A DNA stretch of 64,000 bases, from the NCBI GenBank assembly GCA_963716585.1, contig CAVQTN010000002.1, positions 62,001-126,000 of the forward strand. Reading direction: 5' to 3'. The position numbers and the translations under genes were made by a program. The notes under the pieces are model-generated. The model worked only from the letters and a program-made list of their open reading frames with translations. It did not search any database and was not told where the DNA came from. Every line of letters starts with the position of its first letter. The first letter of the stretch is position 1. Below are positions 46,500 to 55,189 of the stretch, one piece after another. Origin of the DNA: JAICUY01 sp963716585. Lineage in GTDB: Bacteria; Chloroflexota; Limnocylindria; QHBO01.

Positions 46500-46573
46500 C
46501 GTCCCCGGCAGGATTCGAACCTGCGACCCGCTGCTTAGAAGGCAGCCGCTCTAGTCCGCTGAGCTACGGGGAC
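46500..46573 (-). tRNA. tRNA-Arg (anticodon TCT)
   Basis: Full cloverleaf on the minus strand: acceptor GTCCCCG paired with CGGGGAC, D arm starting GCTC, anticodon stem GCTGC/GCAGC with loop CTTCTAA (anticodon TCT), variable GGGTC, and T arm GCAGG-TTCGAAT-CCTGC. The discriminator is G. The bases after it are CTC, so CCA is not encoded and must be added by CCA transferase. It decodes the rare AGA codon. Confidence 0.95.
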
Positions 46574-46696
46574 CGGGCAACGGGTGTGCGACGCCACCCA
46601 TTCTCAGCCTAGCATGGCGCTCGGGGCCCGACGCGGGCATTGGCAGACCACCCGAGACGCGGCAGAATTGGCCCCCACCTTCAGCAGGCAACCGAT

Positions 46697-48691
46697 GTGA
46701 CAGTGCAGCAGCCCTCGGTCCGCGACCAGGCGACCAGCGCCCTGGCTCGCCACGCGTGGCCTGACGCCCACGGCCTGCTTGCCGCCGCGGATGCACGTGG
46801 CGAGCTGGCGCCGGACGAGCTTGAGCTTCTGGCCCAGGCGGCCTGGTGGATGGGGATGCTGCCCGCCGCCATCGACGCCCGAGAACGCGCGTATGCCGCC
46901 GCGACAAAGAGCGGCGACGTCGTGACCGCCGTGATCGCCGCCATCACGCTCGGGCGCGACAACCTGTACCGCGGCACGTATTCGGTCGCGAATGCGTGGC
47001 TCAACCGCGCCGAGCGGCTACTGGAGCACGCCGAGGAAGGGCCCGGTCATGGGTGGCTGGCGGCGGCGCGCTCGTTCTACGCCGCGTTGACCGGTGACTC
47101 CGATGGTGCGCTGACCGCAGCCGAGCGCGCGTACGAGATTGGCACGCGCGTCGGCGACCGGGACCTGCAGGCCCTGGGGCTCAGCCAGCGTGGGGCGGCG
47201 CTGATCGTCAAGGGACAGCTCGTCGACGGCCTGGCGGCCATCGACGAGGCGACCATCGCGGCTGTCGGCGGCGAGCTCGACCCGATCACCGCCGGTGGCG
47301 TGTGCTGTGCCACGATCGAGACGTGCGCCGCAATTGGTGACTGGCGTCGAGCCGGCGAATGGACCGATGCCCAGGACCGCTGGTGCCGCCGGGAAGGCAT
47401 CAACGGCTTCCCGGGGATGTGCCGCCTGTTCCGTTCGGAGATCAAGCGCGTGCGAGGCGCGTGGCTGGAGGCCGAGACGGAGGCGCGACGCGCGTCGGAC
47501 GAGCTGCAGGGCTTCGTCCCGGCGGCGGTCGGGCAGGCCTTCTACCAGATTGGGCAGATCCGCCTGCTGCGGGGCGACCTGCCCGCGGCCGAGGAGGCGC
47601 TGCTGCGTGGCCACTCGTTCGGCCATGACCCGGAGCCGGCCCTCTCCCTGCTGCGCCTGGCCCAGGGCCGCAGCGACGCGGCGAATGCGTCGATCAAGCG
47701 CGCCCTCGACGAGCCGGTGCAATCCCCGTCGTGGCGCGCGCCATCGGACAGCGGCCTGTATCGCATGTCGCTGTTGCCGGCGCAGGTCGAGATCGGGCTG
47801 GCCGCGGGTGATACGGCGACCGCGCGACACGCGGCTGATGAGCTCGAGGCGCTCGCCGTCCAGTACGACACGCCGGCCGCCCGGGCCACGGTGGGGCTGG
47901 CGCAGGGCACCGTGCTGCTGGCCGAAGGGAAGGTCGCCGAGGCCGTGCACCAGCTGCGCCAGAGCGTGAAGCTGTGGAGCGAGCTCGACGTGCCCTACGA
48001 AGCCGGGCGAGCGCGGACCGCCCTGGCCGCCGGTCTCGCAGCCGACGGAGCAACCGACACGGCGGTCATGGAGCTCCAGGCGGCCGTCGAGGTGTTCGAA
48101 CAGCTGGGCGCGGCACCGGATCGGCAGCGCGCAGCCGACATGCTGGCGCGCATCAGTGGGACGAGGCAATCCGCGCCGAAGCCTGCCCGCGCTCGCGCGG
48201 CGCGCGCGTTCGTGTTCACCGACATCGTCGACTCGACGCGGCTCGCCGAGCTCCTCGGCGACGAGGCATGGGACCGACTCTTGCGCTGGCACGACGAAAC
48301 ACTGCGCACGCTCGTGGCCGAGCACGCCGGCGAGGAGATCAAGCGCACCGGCGACGGGTTCTTCCTGGCGTTCGACGACGCCGCTCGGGCCATCGCCTGC
48401 GCAATCGCCATTCAGCGCCGCCTGGCAGCCCAGCGTCAGGGCCAGGGCTTCGCGCCATCGGTCCGCATCGGCATCCACTGGGCGGAGGCCACTCGCAGCG
48501 GCCTCGACTACATCGGCGCCGGCGTCAACCAGGCCGCCCGCATCGGTGCTGTGGCCGGCAGCGCCGAGATCCTCGTCTCGACCGAGACGATCGCCGCTTC
48601 GCACGAGACCTACCCGGAGAAGGAGCGTCGAACGGTCGAGCTCAAAGGCATTTCAGCTCTCGTCGAGGTCGCGTCGATCGACTGGCCGTAG
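46697..48691 (+). CDS. Class III adenylate/guanylate cyclase with TPR-like N-terminal region
   Basis: 664 residues from GTG 46697. Residues 1-490 form alpha-helical repeats (LLAQAAWWMGMLPAAIDARE, ALGLSQRGAALIVKGQLVDG) as in TPR or MalT-like arrays. Residues 500-664 are a CHD domain: RAFVFTDIVDSTRLAELLGD with the first metal Asp, KRTGDGFFLAFDDAARA with the second, GVNQAARIGAVAG with the transition-state Asn and Arg, and ILVSTETI. All catalytic residues are present, so cyclic nucleotide synthesis is likely. The repeats probably sense a protein or peptide. No membrane span. Confidence 0.85.
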   Translation: MTVQQPSVRDQATSALARHAWPDAHGLLAAADARGELAPDELELLAQAAWWMGMLPAAIDARERAYAAATKSGDVVTAVIAAITLGRDNLYRGTYSVANAWLNRAERLLEHAEEGPGHGWLAAARSFYAALTGDSDGALTAAERAYEIGTRVGDRDLQALGLSQRGAALIVKGQLVDGLAAIDEATIAAVGGELDPITAGGVCCATIETCAAIGDWRRAGEWTDAQDRWCRREGINGFPGMCRLFRSEIKRVRGAWLEAETEARRASDELQGFVPAAVGQAFYQIGQIRLLRGDLPAAEEALLRGHSFGHDPEPALSLLRLAQGRSDAANASIKRALDEPVQSPSWRAPSDSGLYRMSLLPAQVEIGLAAGDTATARHAADELEALAVQYDTPAARATVGLAQGTVLLAEGKVAEAVHQLRQSVKLWSELDVPYEAGRARTALAAGLAADGATDTAVMELQAAVEVFEQLGAAPDRQRAADMLARISGTRQSAPKPARARAARAFVFTDIVDSTRLAELLGDEAWDRLLRWHDETLRTLVAEHAGEEIKRTGDGFFLAFDDAARAIACAIAIQRRLAAQRQGQGFAPSVRIGIHWAEATRSGLDYIGAGVNQAARIGAVAGSAEILVSTETIAASHETYPEKERRTVELKGISALVEVASIDWP

Positions 48692-48767
48692 TCGACCGCT
48701 CAACCCCTCCCAGCGGCCTGCAACGACCGACCACGCCTGCCGTCGGCGCGCCAAGCACGAACATCGG

Positions 48768-49718
48768 TCAGTACGGCCTTCGGCGACGCACCAGCAGAAT
48801 CCCGGCGCCACCAACGACCACGGCGACTCCGGCGATGAGCGCCGATTCGCGGAGCGCGAACTCCGTGTAGCGCGATGCTGGAACCACGAGGTCAACGAGC
48901 GTCACGCCGGGTGGCTGGTCCGCACTCATCACCGCCTGTCCCTCGGCCGCGCCGTAGTACGTGTTCATGCTGATCAACTCACCGGTCGCGTCGTCGCGGT
49001 AGAAGCTGCCGAACGAGCGCGATCCGACGGTCCGATCGAGGTCCGTTTGCGCGATGGGCACCGCCTCGGCCTCCATCCAGCGATCCATCAAGACGCCAAT
49101 TGGCAGGAAGACCGCGCAGGCCAGCGCCGTCATCAACACCGCCGGGAGGACGCGGCCGAGCAACGTTCCTGACACCACGCCGAAGACGAAGGTGAGCAGG
49201 CCGCGTGCGACGAGCAGCGGCCACGGGCCATAGTCGCGCCAGAAACCGGTGCTGAAGCGCGCGTCGTCGAACCACGATCCCGCCAGGCCAATCAGCACCA
49301 GTGCCGACACCAGGAAGAGCGCAATCGGAACGACGCGTTGTGCCAGCCAGACTGAGCGTGAGCGCGCGAGCGACCAAGCCATGCTTGCCGTACGGTGCTC
49401 GATCTCCCTCGCGACGATCGGGGCACCGAGCAGCGTTCCGAGGACGAACGGCACCACGGTGGCCGCCAGGCCGAGGTTCAGCGTTTGCTCCCACGCCACC
49501 TGTTCGCTGAACGCGAGGTTCAACTCCTGGCACGAAGGTGACTCGCGCGGCACGACGCCCGGATCGCCATGGTAGAAGCAGGACGGATCCGTCCCGATGA
49601 TCGCTCTCGCCTGCCATCCGAGCCAAAGCAGGGCAACAATGACGAAGAGCGCGGCTGCGCCGAGGAGCGCGAACTCCATCCGGTTGAGCCTCCAGGCAAG
49701 CCGAAACGCGGCCAGCAT
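48768..49718 (-). CDS. ABC-2-type exporter permease, paralogue 2
   Basis: 316 residues, six helices: FALLGAAALFVIVALLWLGW near the start and ALIAGVAVVVGGAGILL at the end. It is a diverged duplicate of the next gene: both keep a first outer loop with DPxCF and a second Cys (GTDPSCFYHG, PSCQELN), the sequence GAPIVAREIEHRTASMAWSL before helix 3, an LMDRWMEAEAVP outer segment and a terminal RRRRPY. It would pair with the paralogue in one exporter. The gene is three bases after the other permease. Confidence 0.75.
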   Translation of the reverse strand: MLAAFRLAWRLNRMEFALLGAAALFVIVALLWLGWQARAIIGTDPSCFYHGDPGVVPRESPSCQELNLAFSEQVAWEQTLNLGLAATVVPFVLGTLLGAPIVAREIEHRTASMAWSLARSRSVWLAQRVVPIALFLVSALVLIGLAGSWFDDARFSTGFWRDYGPWPLLVARGLLTFVFGVVSGTLLGRVLPAVLMTALACAVFLPIGVLMDRWMEAEAVPIAQTDLDRTVGSRSFGSFYRDDATGELISMNTYYGAAEGQAVMSADQPPGVTLVDLVVPASRYTEFALRESALIAGVAVVVGGAGILLVRRRRPY

Positions 49719-49721
49719 CGT

Positions 49722-50708
49722 TCAGTAGGGCCTGCGGCGGTTGACGACCAGGAAGGCCAGACCGCCGGCCAGCAGGGCCAGACCGCCGAGGACGCCCGAC
49801 TCGCGCAGGACGATCGTCGGGTAGAGCTCGCCAGGCACGACGAGCGACACCATGCGACCGACGGGATCTCCCGACACGAGCCCGTTCTCGTCCATCGAGG
49901 TGTACACCATGCCGTCAGCCTCGATGGCGATGTTCGTCTGCCCGCTCGGATCGAGCTCCGTCCAGCTCGCCAGCCGGCCGTCCGCCAGCTCGATGCGGTC
50001 GCCCAGCTGCTTGCCGCCGCCGAGCTCGACGCCGTACGGGGTCGCGACCGCATTGGTCTCGAGCCAGCGATCCATGCCGAGGCTGACGGCGGTGAAGATC
50101 GCGATGGTCACGAAGATGGCCGCCAGCAGCGCGGGCAGCTGCCGCCCGAAGATGGCGCCGATCGCCAGGCCGATGCACAGTGCCAGCAGGCCGCGCATGA
50201 CCAGGAGACCGCCGCGTTGGCCGTACCAGGTGAAGTCGGCCGCCAGGTTCGAACCCGGCTGGATCGCCTGTGCGACGACGTCGCTGGCAATGGCGATCAC
50301 CCCCAGCAGGCCGATGACGACGAGAGCCACGAACGCGATCCGTGGCGCCAGCCAGCGGATGCGCGAGCGCGACAGCATCCAGGCCAGGTCGGCCGTGCCA
50401 TGGTCGATCTCGCGAGCGATGAGCGGCACGCCGAGGACCAATCCCATGCCGAACGGGACGCCGAACCCGACTTCAAGCAGCTTGGTTCCCAGGTCGTACA
50501 GACCGTTGAACTGCTCGACCAGGCGCTGGCAGACGTTGCCGCCGCCATCGGATCCGAAGCACCCCGGATCGATGGCCACCACGGCGTGAGCCTGCCGGGC
50601 GATCCACAGCATCCCCGCGACGACCAGCGCCGAACCGCCGGTCATGAACAGCAGCTCCCAGCGCTGCAGCGCGAACGAGAGCCGCGCCCACGTCCCCAGA
50701 CGGCTCAT
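49722..50708 (-). CDS. ABC-2-type exporter permease, paralogue 1
   Basis: 328 residues with the same layout as its neighbour: RWELLFMTGGSALVVAGMLW, outer loop AIDPGCFGSDGGGNVCQRLV with two cysteines that may form a disulfide, GVPLIAREIDHGTADLAWML, a MDRWLETNAVATPYGVELGG outer segment and a VVNRRRPY ending. The two permeases are about a third identical by eye and probably form a heterodimer. Its start overlaps the ATPase stop by four bases. Confidence 0.75.
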   Translation of the reverse strand: MSRLGTWARLSFALQRWELLFMTGGSALVVAGMLWIARQAHAVVAIDPGCFGSDGGGNVCQRLVEQFNGLYDLGTKLLEVGFGVPFGMGLVLGVPLIAREIDHGTADLAWMLSRSRIRWLAPRIAFVALVVIGLLGVIAIASDVVAQAIQPGSNLAADFTWYGQRGGLLVMRGLLALCIGLAIGAIFGRQLPALLAAIFVTIAIFTAVSLGMDRWLETNAVATPYGVELGGGKQLGDRIELADGRLASWTELDPSGQTNIAIEADGMVYTSMDENGLVSGDPVGRMVSLVVPGELYPTIVLRESGVLGGLALLAGGLAFLVVNRRRPY

Positions 50709-51574
50709 GCGGCAGCGGCGGCCGGCACGCGCGCCGAGGCGAGGTAGCCCATCACCACTTCTTCGAGGTTGGCGGCCCGCAGCCCATCCCCGGGAAGCGG
50801 CGCCGAGACGCGCACCAGCGTGAGCAGCTCGCCGGCCGGTCCGGCGAAGGTCGCCACCGGTGTGCCGCCGGCGATCGCCTGCTCGTCGGCGCCGGTGATA
50901 CGGTGGGCGGCGAGCGCATCGGCCACGGTCGAGTGCAGGAGCAGGCGGCCCACGCCGAGCACCACCAGCCGGTCGCAGGCCTGCTCGACGTCGGTGACGA
51001 TGTGCGAGGAGAGCAGCGCGGTCGCGCCATCGGTGCGCACGGCATCGGTCAGGACATGCAGGAATTCACGTCGCGCCAGCGGATCCAGCGAGGCCAGCGG
51101 CTCGTCCAGCAGCAGGATCTCGGCGCGCGTGCCCAGTGCCAGCGCCAGGGCAACCTGGGCCTGCTGCCCGCCCGAGAGCTGTCGCGCCGGTGCGGCCGGC
51201 GGGATGCCGAGCTGGCCGAGGCGCGCCGCCGCGGTCGCGCGATCGAAGCCGGGCCGCAGCTGGGCGGCCAGGGCGAGGTGATCGTCGACCGACAACGCGT
51301 CGTACAGCGACGGTGATTGCGGCACGTAACCCAGGTGCCCCAGCGCGGCGGATCGATCCTTCCAGGGATCAATGCCGGCCACCGTCACGCCGCCGCGCGT
51401 CGGCTTTTCGAAGCCGACCCAGGTCTTGATCAGGGTTGACTTGCCGGCAGCGTTCGGACCGACCAGCGCGGTGATGCCGCCCTGCGGAATGGCGAGGTCG
51501 ATTCCCCCCAGGGCCCAGACCCCGCGCCGATAGCGCTTCGCCAGCTCCCGGGCCTCGAGCACCGGTTCGCTCAC
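50705..51574 (-). CDS. ABC exporter ATPase
   Basis: 289 residues from GTG 51574, whose codon overlaps the stop of the small peptide gene (GTGA). Walker A ITALVGPNAAGKSTLIKTWV, Q-loop LGYVPQSPSLYDALS, signature ARQLSGGQQAQVALALALG, Walker B EILLLDEPLASLDPLAR and His switch LLSSHIVTDV. The end (NLEEVVMGYLASARVP) matches CcmA/BcrA-like drug or peptide exporters. With the two permeases and the 31-residue peptide it forms one operon. Confidence 0.88.
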   Translation of the reverse strand: MSEPVLEARELAKRYRRGVWALGGIDLAIPQGGITALVGPNAAGKSTLIKTWVGFEKPTRGGVTVAGIDPWKDRSAALGHLGYVPQSPSLYDALSVDDHLALAAQLRPGFDRATAAARLGQLGIPPAAPARQLSGGQQAQVALALALGTRAEILLLDEPLASLDPLARREFLHVLTDAVRTDGATALLSSHIVTDVEQACDRLVVLGVGRLLLHSTVADALAAHRITGADEQAIAGGTPVATFAGPAGELLTLVRVSAPLPGDGLRAANLEEVVMGYLASARVPAAAAA

Positions 51575-51666
51575 TTTGCCAGACCGATGAGCATGGAGAG
51601 CAGTCCCACCAGGACCGCCAGGCCGACGAATGGGAGCGCGACGAGGGTCGAACGCAGGGTGTCCAT
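51571..51666 (-). CDS. 31-residue membrane peptide leading the ABC exporter operon
   Basis: ATG 51666 follows AAGAAGGAGG by eight bases, one of the best ribosome sites in the window. The product MDTLRSTLVALPFVGLAVLV followed by GLLSMLIGLAK is one hydrophobic helix. Its TGA overlaps the GTG of the ATPase gene, so the ATPase is translationally coupled to it. It is not a known family; it could be a regulatory subunit of the exporter or a leader peptide tuning translation of the operon. Strong gene structure, unknown function. Confidence 0.7.
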   Translation of the reverse strand: MDTLRSTLVALPFVGLAVLVGLLSMLIGLAK

Positions 51667-51738
51667 GGGGGGTGCCTCCTTCTTGTCGCCCCAGCCTGAC
51701 GGCATCTCGCCGAGCGGCCAATCGGTGGCTTCCCGGCC

Positions 51739-51758
51739 GCGGATTGCTGGAAATCCCG
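51739..51758. promoter_or_regulatory. Inverted repeat between the exporter operon and the sensor kinase
   Basis: GCGGATT and AATCCcGC form an inverted repeat (51739-51758, one inserted base) in the 129-base divergent region between the 31-residue peptide gene and the kinase gene. The position fits an operator for the NarL-type response regulator encoded beyond the kinase. It is short, so moderate confidence. Confidence 0.4.
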
Positions 51759-51795
51759 CAACCGGCAGCGTGGACCGCTCTGCTACCGTCGCGGC

Positions 51796-53472
51796 ATGCG
51801 ACTTCGGATGCCCGACCTGGCCGCATTGGCACTGGCCACGGTCACCTTGCTGATCGGAGCCGGCGCGTGGTTGAGCGGCGGCGTCGATCTGGGCCTGACG
51901 CTGGGTACGGTCGACGACAGGGTCGTGGTCACCAGGGTGGTGCGCGACGGGGTGGCCGACCGCGCCGGCATCGCCGTCGGCGACGAGGTCCTTGCCCTCC
52001 AGCCATTGGGCAACGACGAGCTGCGGCCGGCCGAGCCGATCTACAACCCTGACGCCTCGGCCCCGCCGGGTGTCGATCCGGTGGATGTCGGCCCGTCACT
52101 GCAGCAGCCGGCCGTGGCGCTCGACCAGTCGCAGATCGACTCCATCAGCGCGGGACAGGTCTACCGCGACGACCAGGGCCACCTCATGGGCTGGGATGGG
52201 CCGGACCTGTATCGCGCCGACGCCCAGATCGAGCTCGGAGGGAGCCTGGCGCTGCTGCTGCTTGGCGCGCTGCTCGGCTTCGTCATCTGGCGATTGGTGA
52301 AGGGCGGCATCGCGGGCGATGCCTGGCGCAGGTCCGCCCTATCCCTGGCCGTGGCGGTCAGCGCGCCGCTCATGGCCGTGCCGATGTACCTGACCGGATC
52401 GCCGTTCGGCATCGCCGCCTCGTACGTGCTGTCCGCGATGGCCATGCTGCCGTTCGCACGCGTGCTGGCATCGCTGCAGCCGACGGCCGACCGGCGCAGC
52501 GGCTGGTTCATGGCCGCCTGGCTGCTCGCCGCCGCGGTGGTGTACCTGACGCTGGGCGCCTATCTCGGTGGCGGCCCCGGTGGCATTGGCGAGCTGCGCT
52601 ACCTGCTGCTTGCTGGCATCACCGGCCTGCCGGCGATCGCGGCCTTCATCTCGTTCCGGCGGGACCCCGAACGGATGGAGGAGAACGGCAACCCCACGGC
52701 GCGCCTCGAGATCGCGACCATGGGCCTGACCCCGGTCCTGGCGCTGGCCGTCTGGCTGCCGGGGACGCATGGCTACTTCCTGTTCCCGTTCCTGCTCTGG
52801 TTGCTGGTCGTCGCACTGGCGCGCCACCTGACCGTTGCGCCGCTCATCCGCTTCGTGCAGCGCACGCAGCGGCAGCGCGACCTGGTGGTGGCCGCCAGCG
52901 AGGCGGAGCGCGCGCGCCTCGCCGCCGACCTGCACGACGACGCGCTGCAGGACCTCATCTCGCTCGTCCGTCGCCTGGATGCGGCCGGCGACAGCACCGG
53001 AGCCGATCTCGCCCGTCACGTCGCCGAGCGGCTGCGTGCCATCTGCTCCGATCTGCGACTGCCGCTGCTCGACGATCTCGGCGCGGGCGCCGCGCTGGAG
53101 TGGCTGATCGCGCGGGTGGAGCCCCTTGCCGGCGGCGACGTGGTGCTCGAGCGGACCGACGCCACACGGCCTCCGTCCAACGTCGAACTGGCGGTCTTCC
53201 GCGTGGCGCAGGAGGCGGTCTCGAACGCGGTTCGCCACGGCAACGCGCCGATCACCGTGCGATACCAGGTGTCGGATGCCGGCCGCGTCTCCTTGTCCGT
53301 CGAGGATGCCGGCCCGGGGATCGACCTCGAGCAGGCCGAGGCGGCGCAGCAGGCCGGGCACTTCGGCCTGGCCAACATGCAGCAGCGTGCCGAGCAGATT
53401 GGCGCGCTGCTCGACGTGCGTCGCTGGCCCGGCGGGGGCACCCACGTCGCGCTGGAGTGGCGGCCGCGGTGA
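51796..53472 (+). CDS. NarL-type sensor histidine kinase with PDZ-like sensor
   Basis: 558 residues. Helix 1 (ALALATVTLLIGAGAWLSGG) is followed by an outer PDZ-like motif (VVTRVVRDGVADRAGIAVGD), then about seven further helices to residue 345. The kinase core is HisKA_3: ASEAERARLAADLHDDALQD with the phosphorylated His, and an HATPase domain with AVFRVAQEAVSNAVRHGNAP (N box), VEDAGPGIDLEQAEA and FGLANMQQRAEQIGA. It is coupled to the regulator gene by a four-base overlap. The PDZ-like part suggests sensing of a peptide or envelope state. Confidence 0.85.
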   Translation: MRLRMPDLAALALATVTLLIGAGAWLSGGVDLGLTLGTVDDRVVVTRVVRDGVADRAGIAVGDEVLALQPLGNDELRPAEPIYNPDASAPPGVDPVDVGPSLQQPAVALDQSQIDSISAGQVYRDDQGHLMGWDGPDLYRADAQIELGGSLALLLLGALLGFVIWRLVKGGIAGDAWRRSALSLAVAVSAPLMAVPMYLTGSPFGIAASYVLSAMAMLPFARVLASLQPTADRRSGWFMAAWLLAAAVVYLTLGAYLGGGPGGIGELRYLLLAGITGLPAIAAFISFRRDPERMEENGNPTARLEIATMGLTPVLALAVWLPGTHGYFLFPFLLWLLVVALARHLTVAPLIRFVQRTQRQRDLVVAASEAERARLAADLHDDALQDLISLVRRLDAAGDSTGADLARHVAERLRAICSDLRLPLLDDLGAGAALEWLIARVEPLAGGDVVLERTDATRPPSNVELAVFRVAQEAVSNAVRHGNAPITVRYQVSDAGRVSLSVEDAGPGIDLEQAEAAQQAGHFGLANMQQRAEQIGALLDVRRWPGGGTHVALEWRPR

Positions 53473-54077
53473 CGCGCATCCGGGTCGCGGTGATCGACGA
53501 CCACCCGGTCGTGCGCGAGGGCACCGCCGCGCTCATCGACAAGGAGGCCGACATGCAGGTCGTCGGCCTGGCGGCCGGCCTCGAGGAGGCTGAACCGATG
53601 CTCGCCGTCACCGAGATCGACGTCCTGCTCCTCGACCTTCGCCTCGGCCAGGACTTCGGCTTCCGGTTGTTCGAGCGCGTGCCCGTCGAGGCGCGACCGG
53701 CGGTCGTGGTGCTGACCTCGTACGACTACCCGCAGTACGTGGATGCCGCCCTGCACCTGGGCGCATCCGGCTACGTTCTCAAGACAGCGCCGATCGTCGA
53801 GCTGCTCGATGCCGTACGCCGTGCGGCTTCCGGCAAGCTGGCGTTCGGCATTCGGCCGGGGAACTCCACGCCGCCGCTCAGCCTCCGCGAACGCGACGTG
53901 GTGCGCCTGGTGAGCGACGGACTGTCGAACGACGAGATCGCCACCCGCCTGACCATCTCGCCCAAGACCGTGGAGTCGCACCTGCGACGGCTATTCGAGC
54001 GTCACGGGCTCGCTTCGCGCACGGAGCTCGCCACCCGTGCGCTGCGCGACGGCTGGCTGGATCTGCCGACCGGCTGA
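53469..54077 (+). CDS. NarL/LuxR-family response regulator
   Basis: 202 residues from GTG 53469, overlapping the kinase stop. Receiver domain IRVAVIDDHPVVREGTAALI with phosphoacceptor Asp in EIDVLLLDLRLGQDFG, VVLTSYDYPQYV and YVLKTAPIVELLD. DNA-binding part: LSLRERDVVRLVSDGLSNDE, IATRLTISPKTVESHLRRLF, the LuxR helix-turn-helix. Cognate to the adjacent kinase and probably controlling the divergent exporter operon. Confidence 0.9.
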   Translation: MTRIRVAVIDDHPVVREGTAALIDKEADMQVVGLAAGLEEAEPMLAVTEIDVLLLDLRLGQDFGFRLFERVPVEARPAVVVLTSYDYPQYVDAALHLGASGYVLKTAPIVELLDAVRRAASGKLAFGIRPGNSTPPLSLRERDVVRLVSDGLSNDEIATRLTISPKTVESHLRRLFERHGLASRTELATRALRDGWLDLPTG

Positions 54078-54132
54078 CGCGGTCTCGGGGATGAGCGAGG
54101 GCCCGGGCCCGCATCGGTATACTCGGACGGAC

Positions 54133-54433
54133 ATGGCGGACGATTCAGATCTTCACCAAGGTCCAGCTGCAGACCACGCAGATGGAGAGCGACCGCGCCC
54201 TGCTCCGCGACGAGGACCTGCTCAACGAGGAGCACCTGCGCCGCATGGACCAGGTGCTGCTGCGCCGCAACCTCGACCACGCCCGCATGTTCAGCCGCAA
54301 GCTCAGCCTGGAGCTGCAGCAGTACGTCCATCTCTACACGCCGGAGGCCAACGAGCTACGCCGCCGCATCGAGAAGTACATGGTCATGGAGCGGATGATC
54401 GAGCGCGAGATGGCCCGCCGCCACACGTACTAG
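54133..54433 (+). CDS. Small helical protein, start region probably frameshifted
   Basis: An 83-residue helical protein is certain from ATG 54182 (ALLRDEDLLNEEHLRRMDQV, LLRRNLDHARMFSRKLSLEL, RRRIEKYMVMERMIEREMAR), but that ATG has no ribosome site. If one T near 54144 is extra, the frame joins to ATG 54133 to give MADDQIFTKVQLQTTQMESD, which reads as a natural start. The total would be about 100 residues. Heavily charged helices suggest a coiled coil or small regulator. It ends before a strong hairpin. Function unknown. Confidence 0.55.
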
Positions 54434-54456
54434 CGCGGCATCCCCCGGAAGTCCAA

Positions 54457-54484
54457 AGGCCCCGACTGTGGATAGTCGGGGCCT
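54457..54484. terminator. Hairpin terminator after the small helical protein gene
   Basis: AGGCCCCGACT and AGTCGGGGCCT form a perfect 11 bp stem with a gtggat loop, 23 bases after the stop. No T run follows, as often in high-GC bacteria. Symmetric enough to act on the convergent gene at 54594 as well. Confidence 0.65.
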
Positions 54485-54593
54485 CGTCGGCAGGCGGTGT
54501 GGAAAACTTTCGGTTGACCGATGCAAATGCGGCCGAACCCCGCTGTCGCCAGGTATTGGACAGGCCCGCGCGACGCCCGCGTGGGCCGCTGAG

Positions 54594-54911
54594 TCAAGCG
54601 CCGGCGGGCTGCACCAAGGGGGCGTGCTGGGCCTCGGACTTCGCCGCGAGCACCACCCGCACCCAGGCAGCCAGGCGCGGCATCTCGAACAGCGAGAAGG
54701 TCAGGCCGCGAGCGGCGAGCTGGTCGTGGTCCCAGCCCTTGTACTCGCGTCGTGCGGCAACTGCGCACATTTCGTCGTAGATCTCGGGCCAGCCGGTCGG
54801 GCGCCGGCGGTGGCAGAAGCGAATGAAGGCGGCGATCTCCGGCGGGGGTGGGTCGCTGGAAACGTCGGGATGGAGAGGTCGTGCGGGCACCGCATTCGAC
54901 CGCTCAGGCAT
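54594..54911 (-). CDS. Conserved-looking hypothetical protein
   Basis: 105 residues. The first 25 are proline-rich and flexible; the remainder is compact (AAFIRFCHRRRPTGWPEIYD, EMCAVAARREYKGWDHDQLA, FSLFEMPRLAAWVRVVLAAK). The balance of aromatic and charged residues suggests a folded domain. Not recognised; no operon partner. It is preceded by the 12-bp-phased box region. Confidence 0.5.
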   Translation of the reverse strand: MPERSNAVPARPLHPDVSSDPPPPEIAAFIRFCHRRRPTGWPEIYDEMCAVAARREYKGWDHDQLAARGLTFSLFEMPRLAAWVRVVLAAKSEAQHAPLVQPAGA

Positions 54912-55037
54912 GGTGAAACCCTCCGCATGTGACGAGTGAGTGATGAGTGCTCGGATCCGATCGGGGCACCGACGACGCTGATGAGAATAGGCGTCGGCGT
55001 CGAATGCTAGGAGCCGAATCGGCGCATGTGAAGGGGT

Positions 55038-55070
55038 ATGTCCACCAACTTGTCCACATTCTTTTCCACC
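55038..55070 (+). repeat. Three DnaA-box-like elements spaced by 12 bp
   Basis: ATGTCCACC (55038), TTGTCCACA (55050) and TTTTCCACC (55062) follow each other at exact 12 bp steps. The second matches the DnaA box TTATCCACA at 8 of 9 positions; the others at 6-7. They lie in the 278-base gap between two minus-strand genes. No dnaA, dnaN or gid genes are near, so this is not presented as oriC. Confidence 0.45.
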
Positions 55071-55189
55071 GACGCACCAGGAACGCAGAAGATGGACCGA
55101 TGGGCGGGCTGACGCATTCGAAATCGGTATCGCTCGACGGACTCGCCTCGCCGGGGAACGGTGCCGCGGCGGAACCCGACGATCGGTTC

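Noticed and set aside
46500..46573. tRNA gene as an attachment site for an island
   Set aside because: No direct repeat of the tRNA 3' end was seen elsewhere in the window and no integrase is adjacent.
54133..54780. 247-residue plus-strand frame rich in Arg, Pro and Ala
   Set aside because: It is a shadow of the small helical protein gene and of the terminator; the composition is typical of antisense or shifted high-GC frames.
55021..55080. Chromosomal origin at the DnaA-like boxes
   Set aside because: Only three imperfect boxes, no AT-rich unwinding region and no dnaA, dnaN or recF near.
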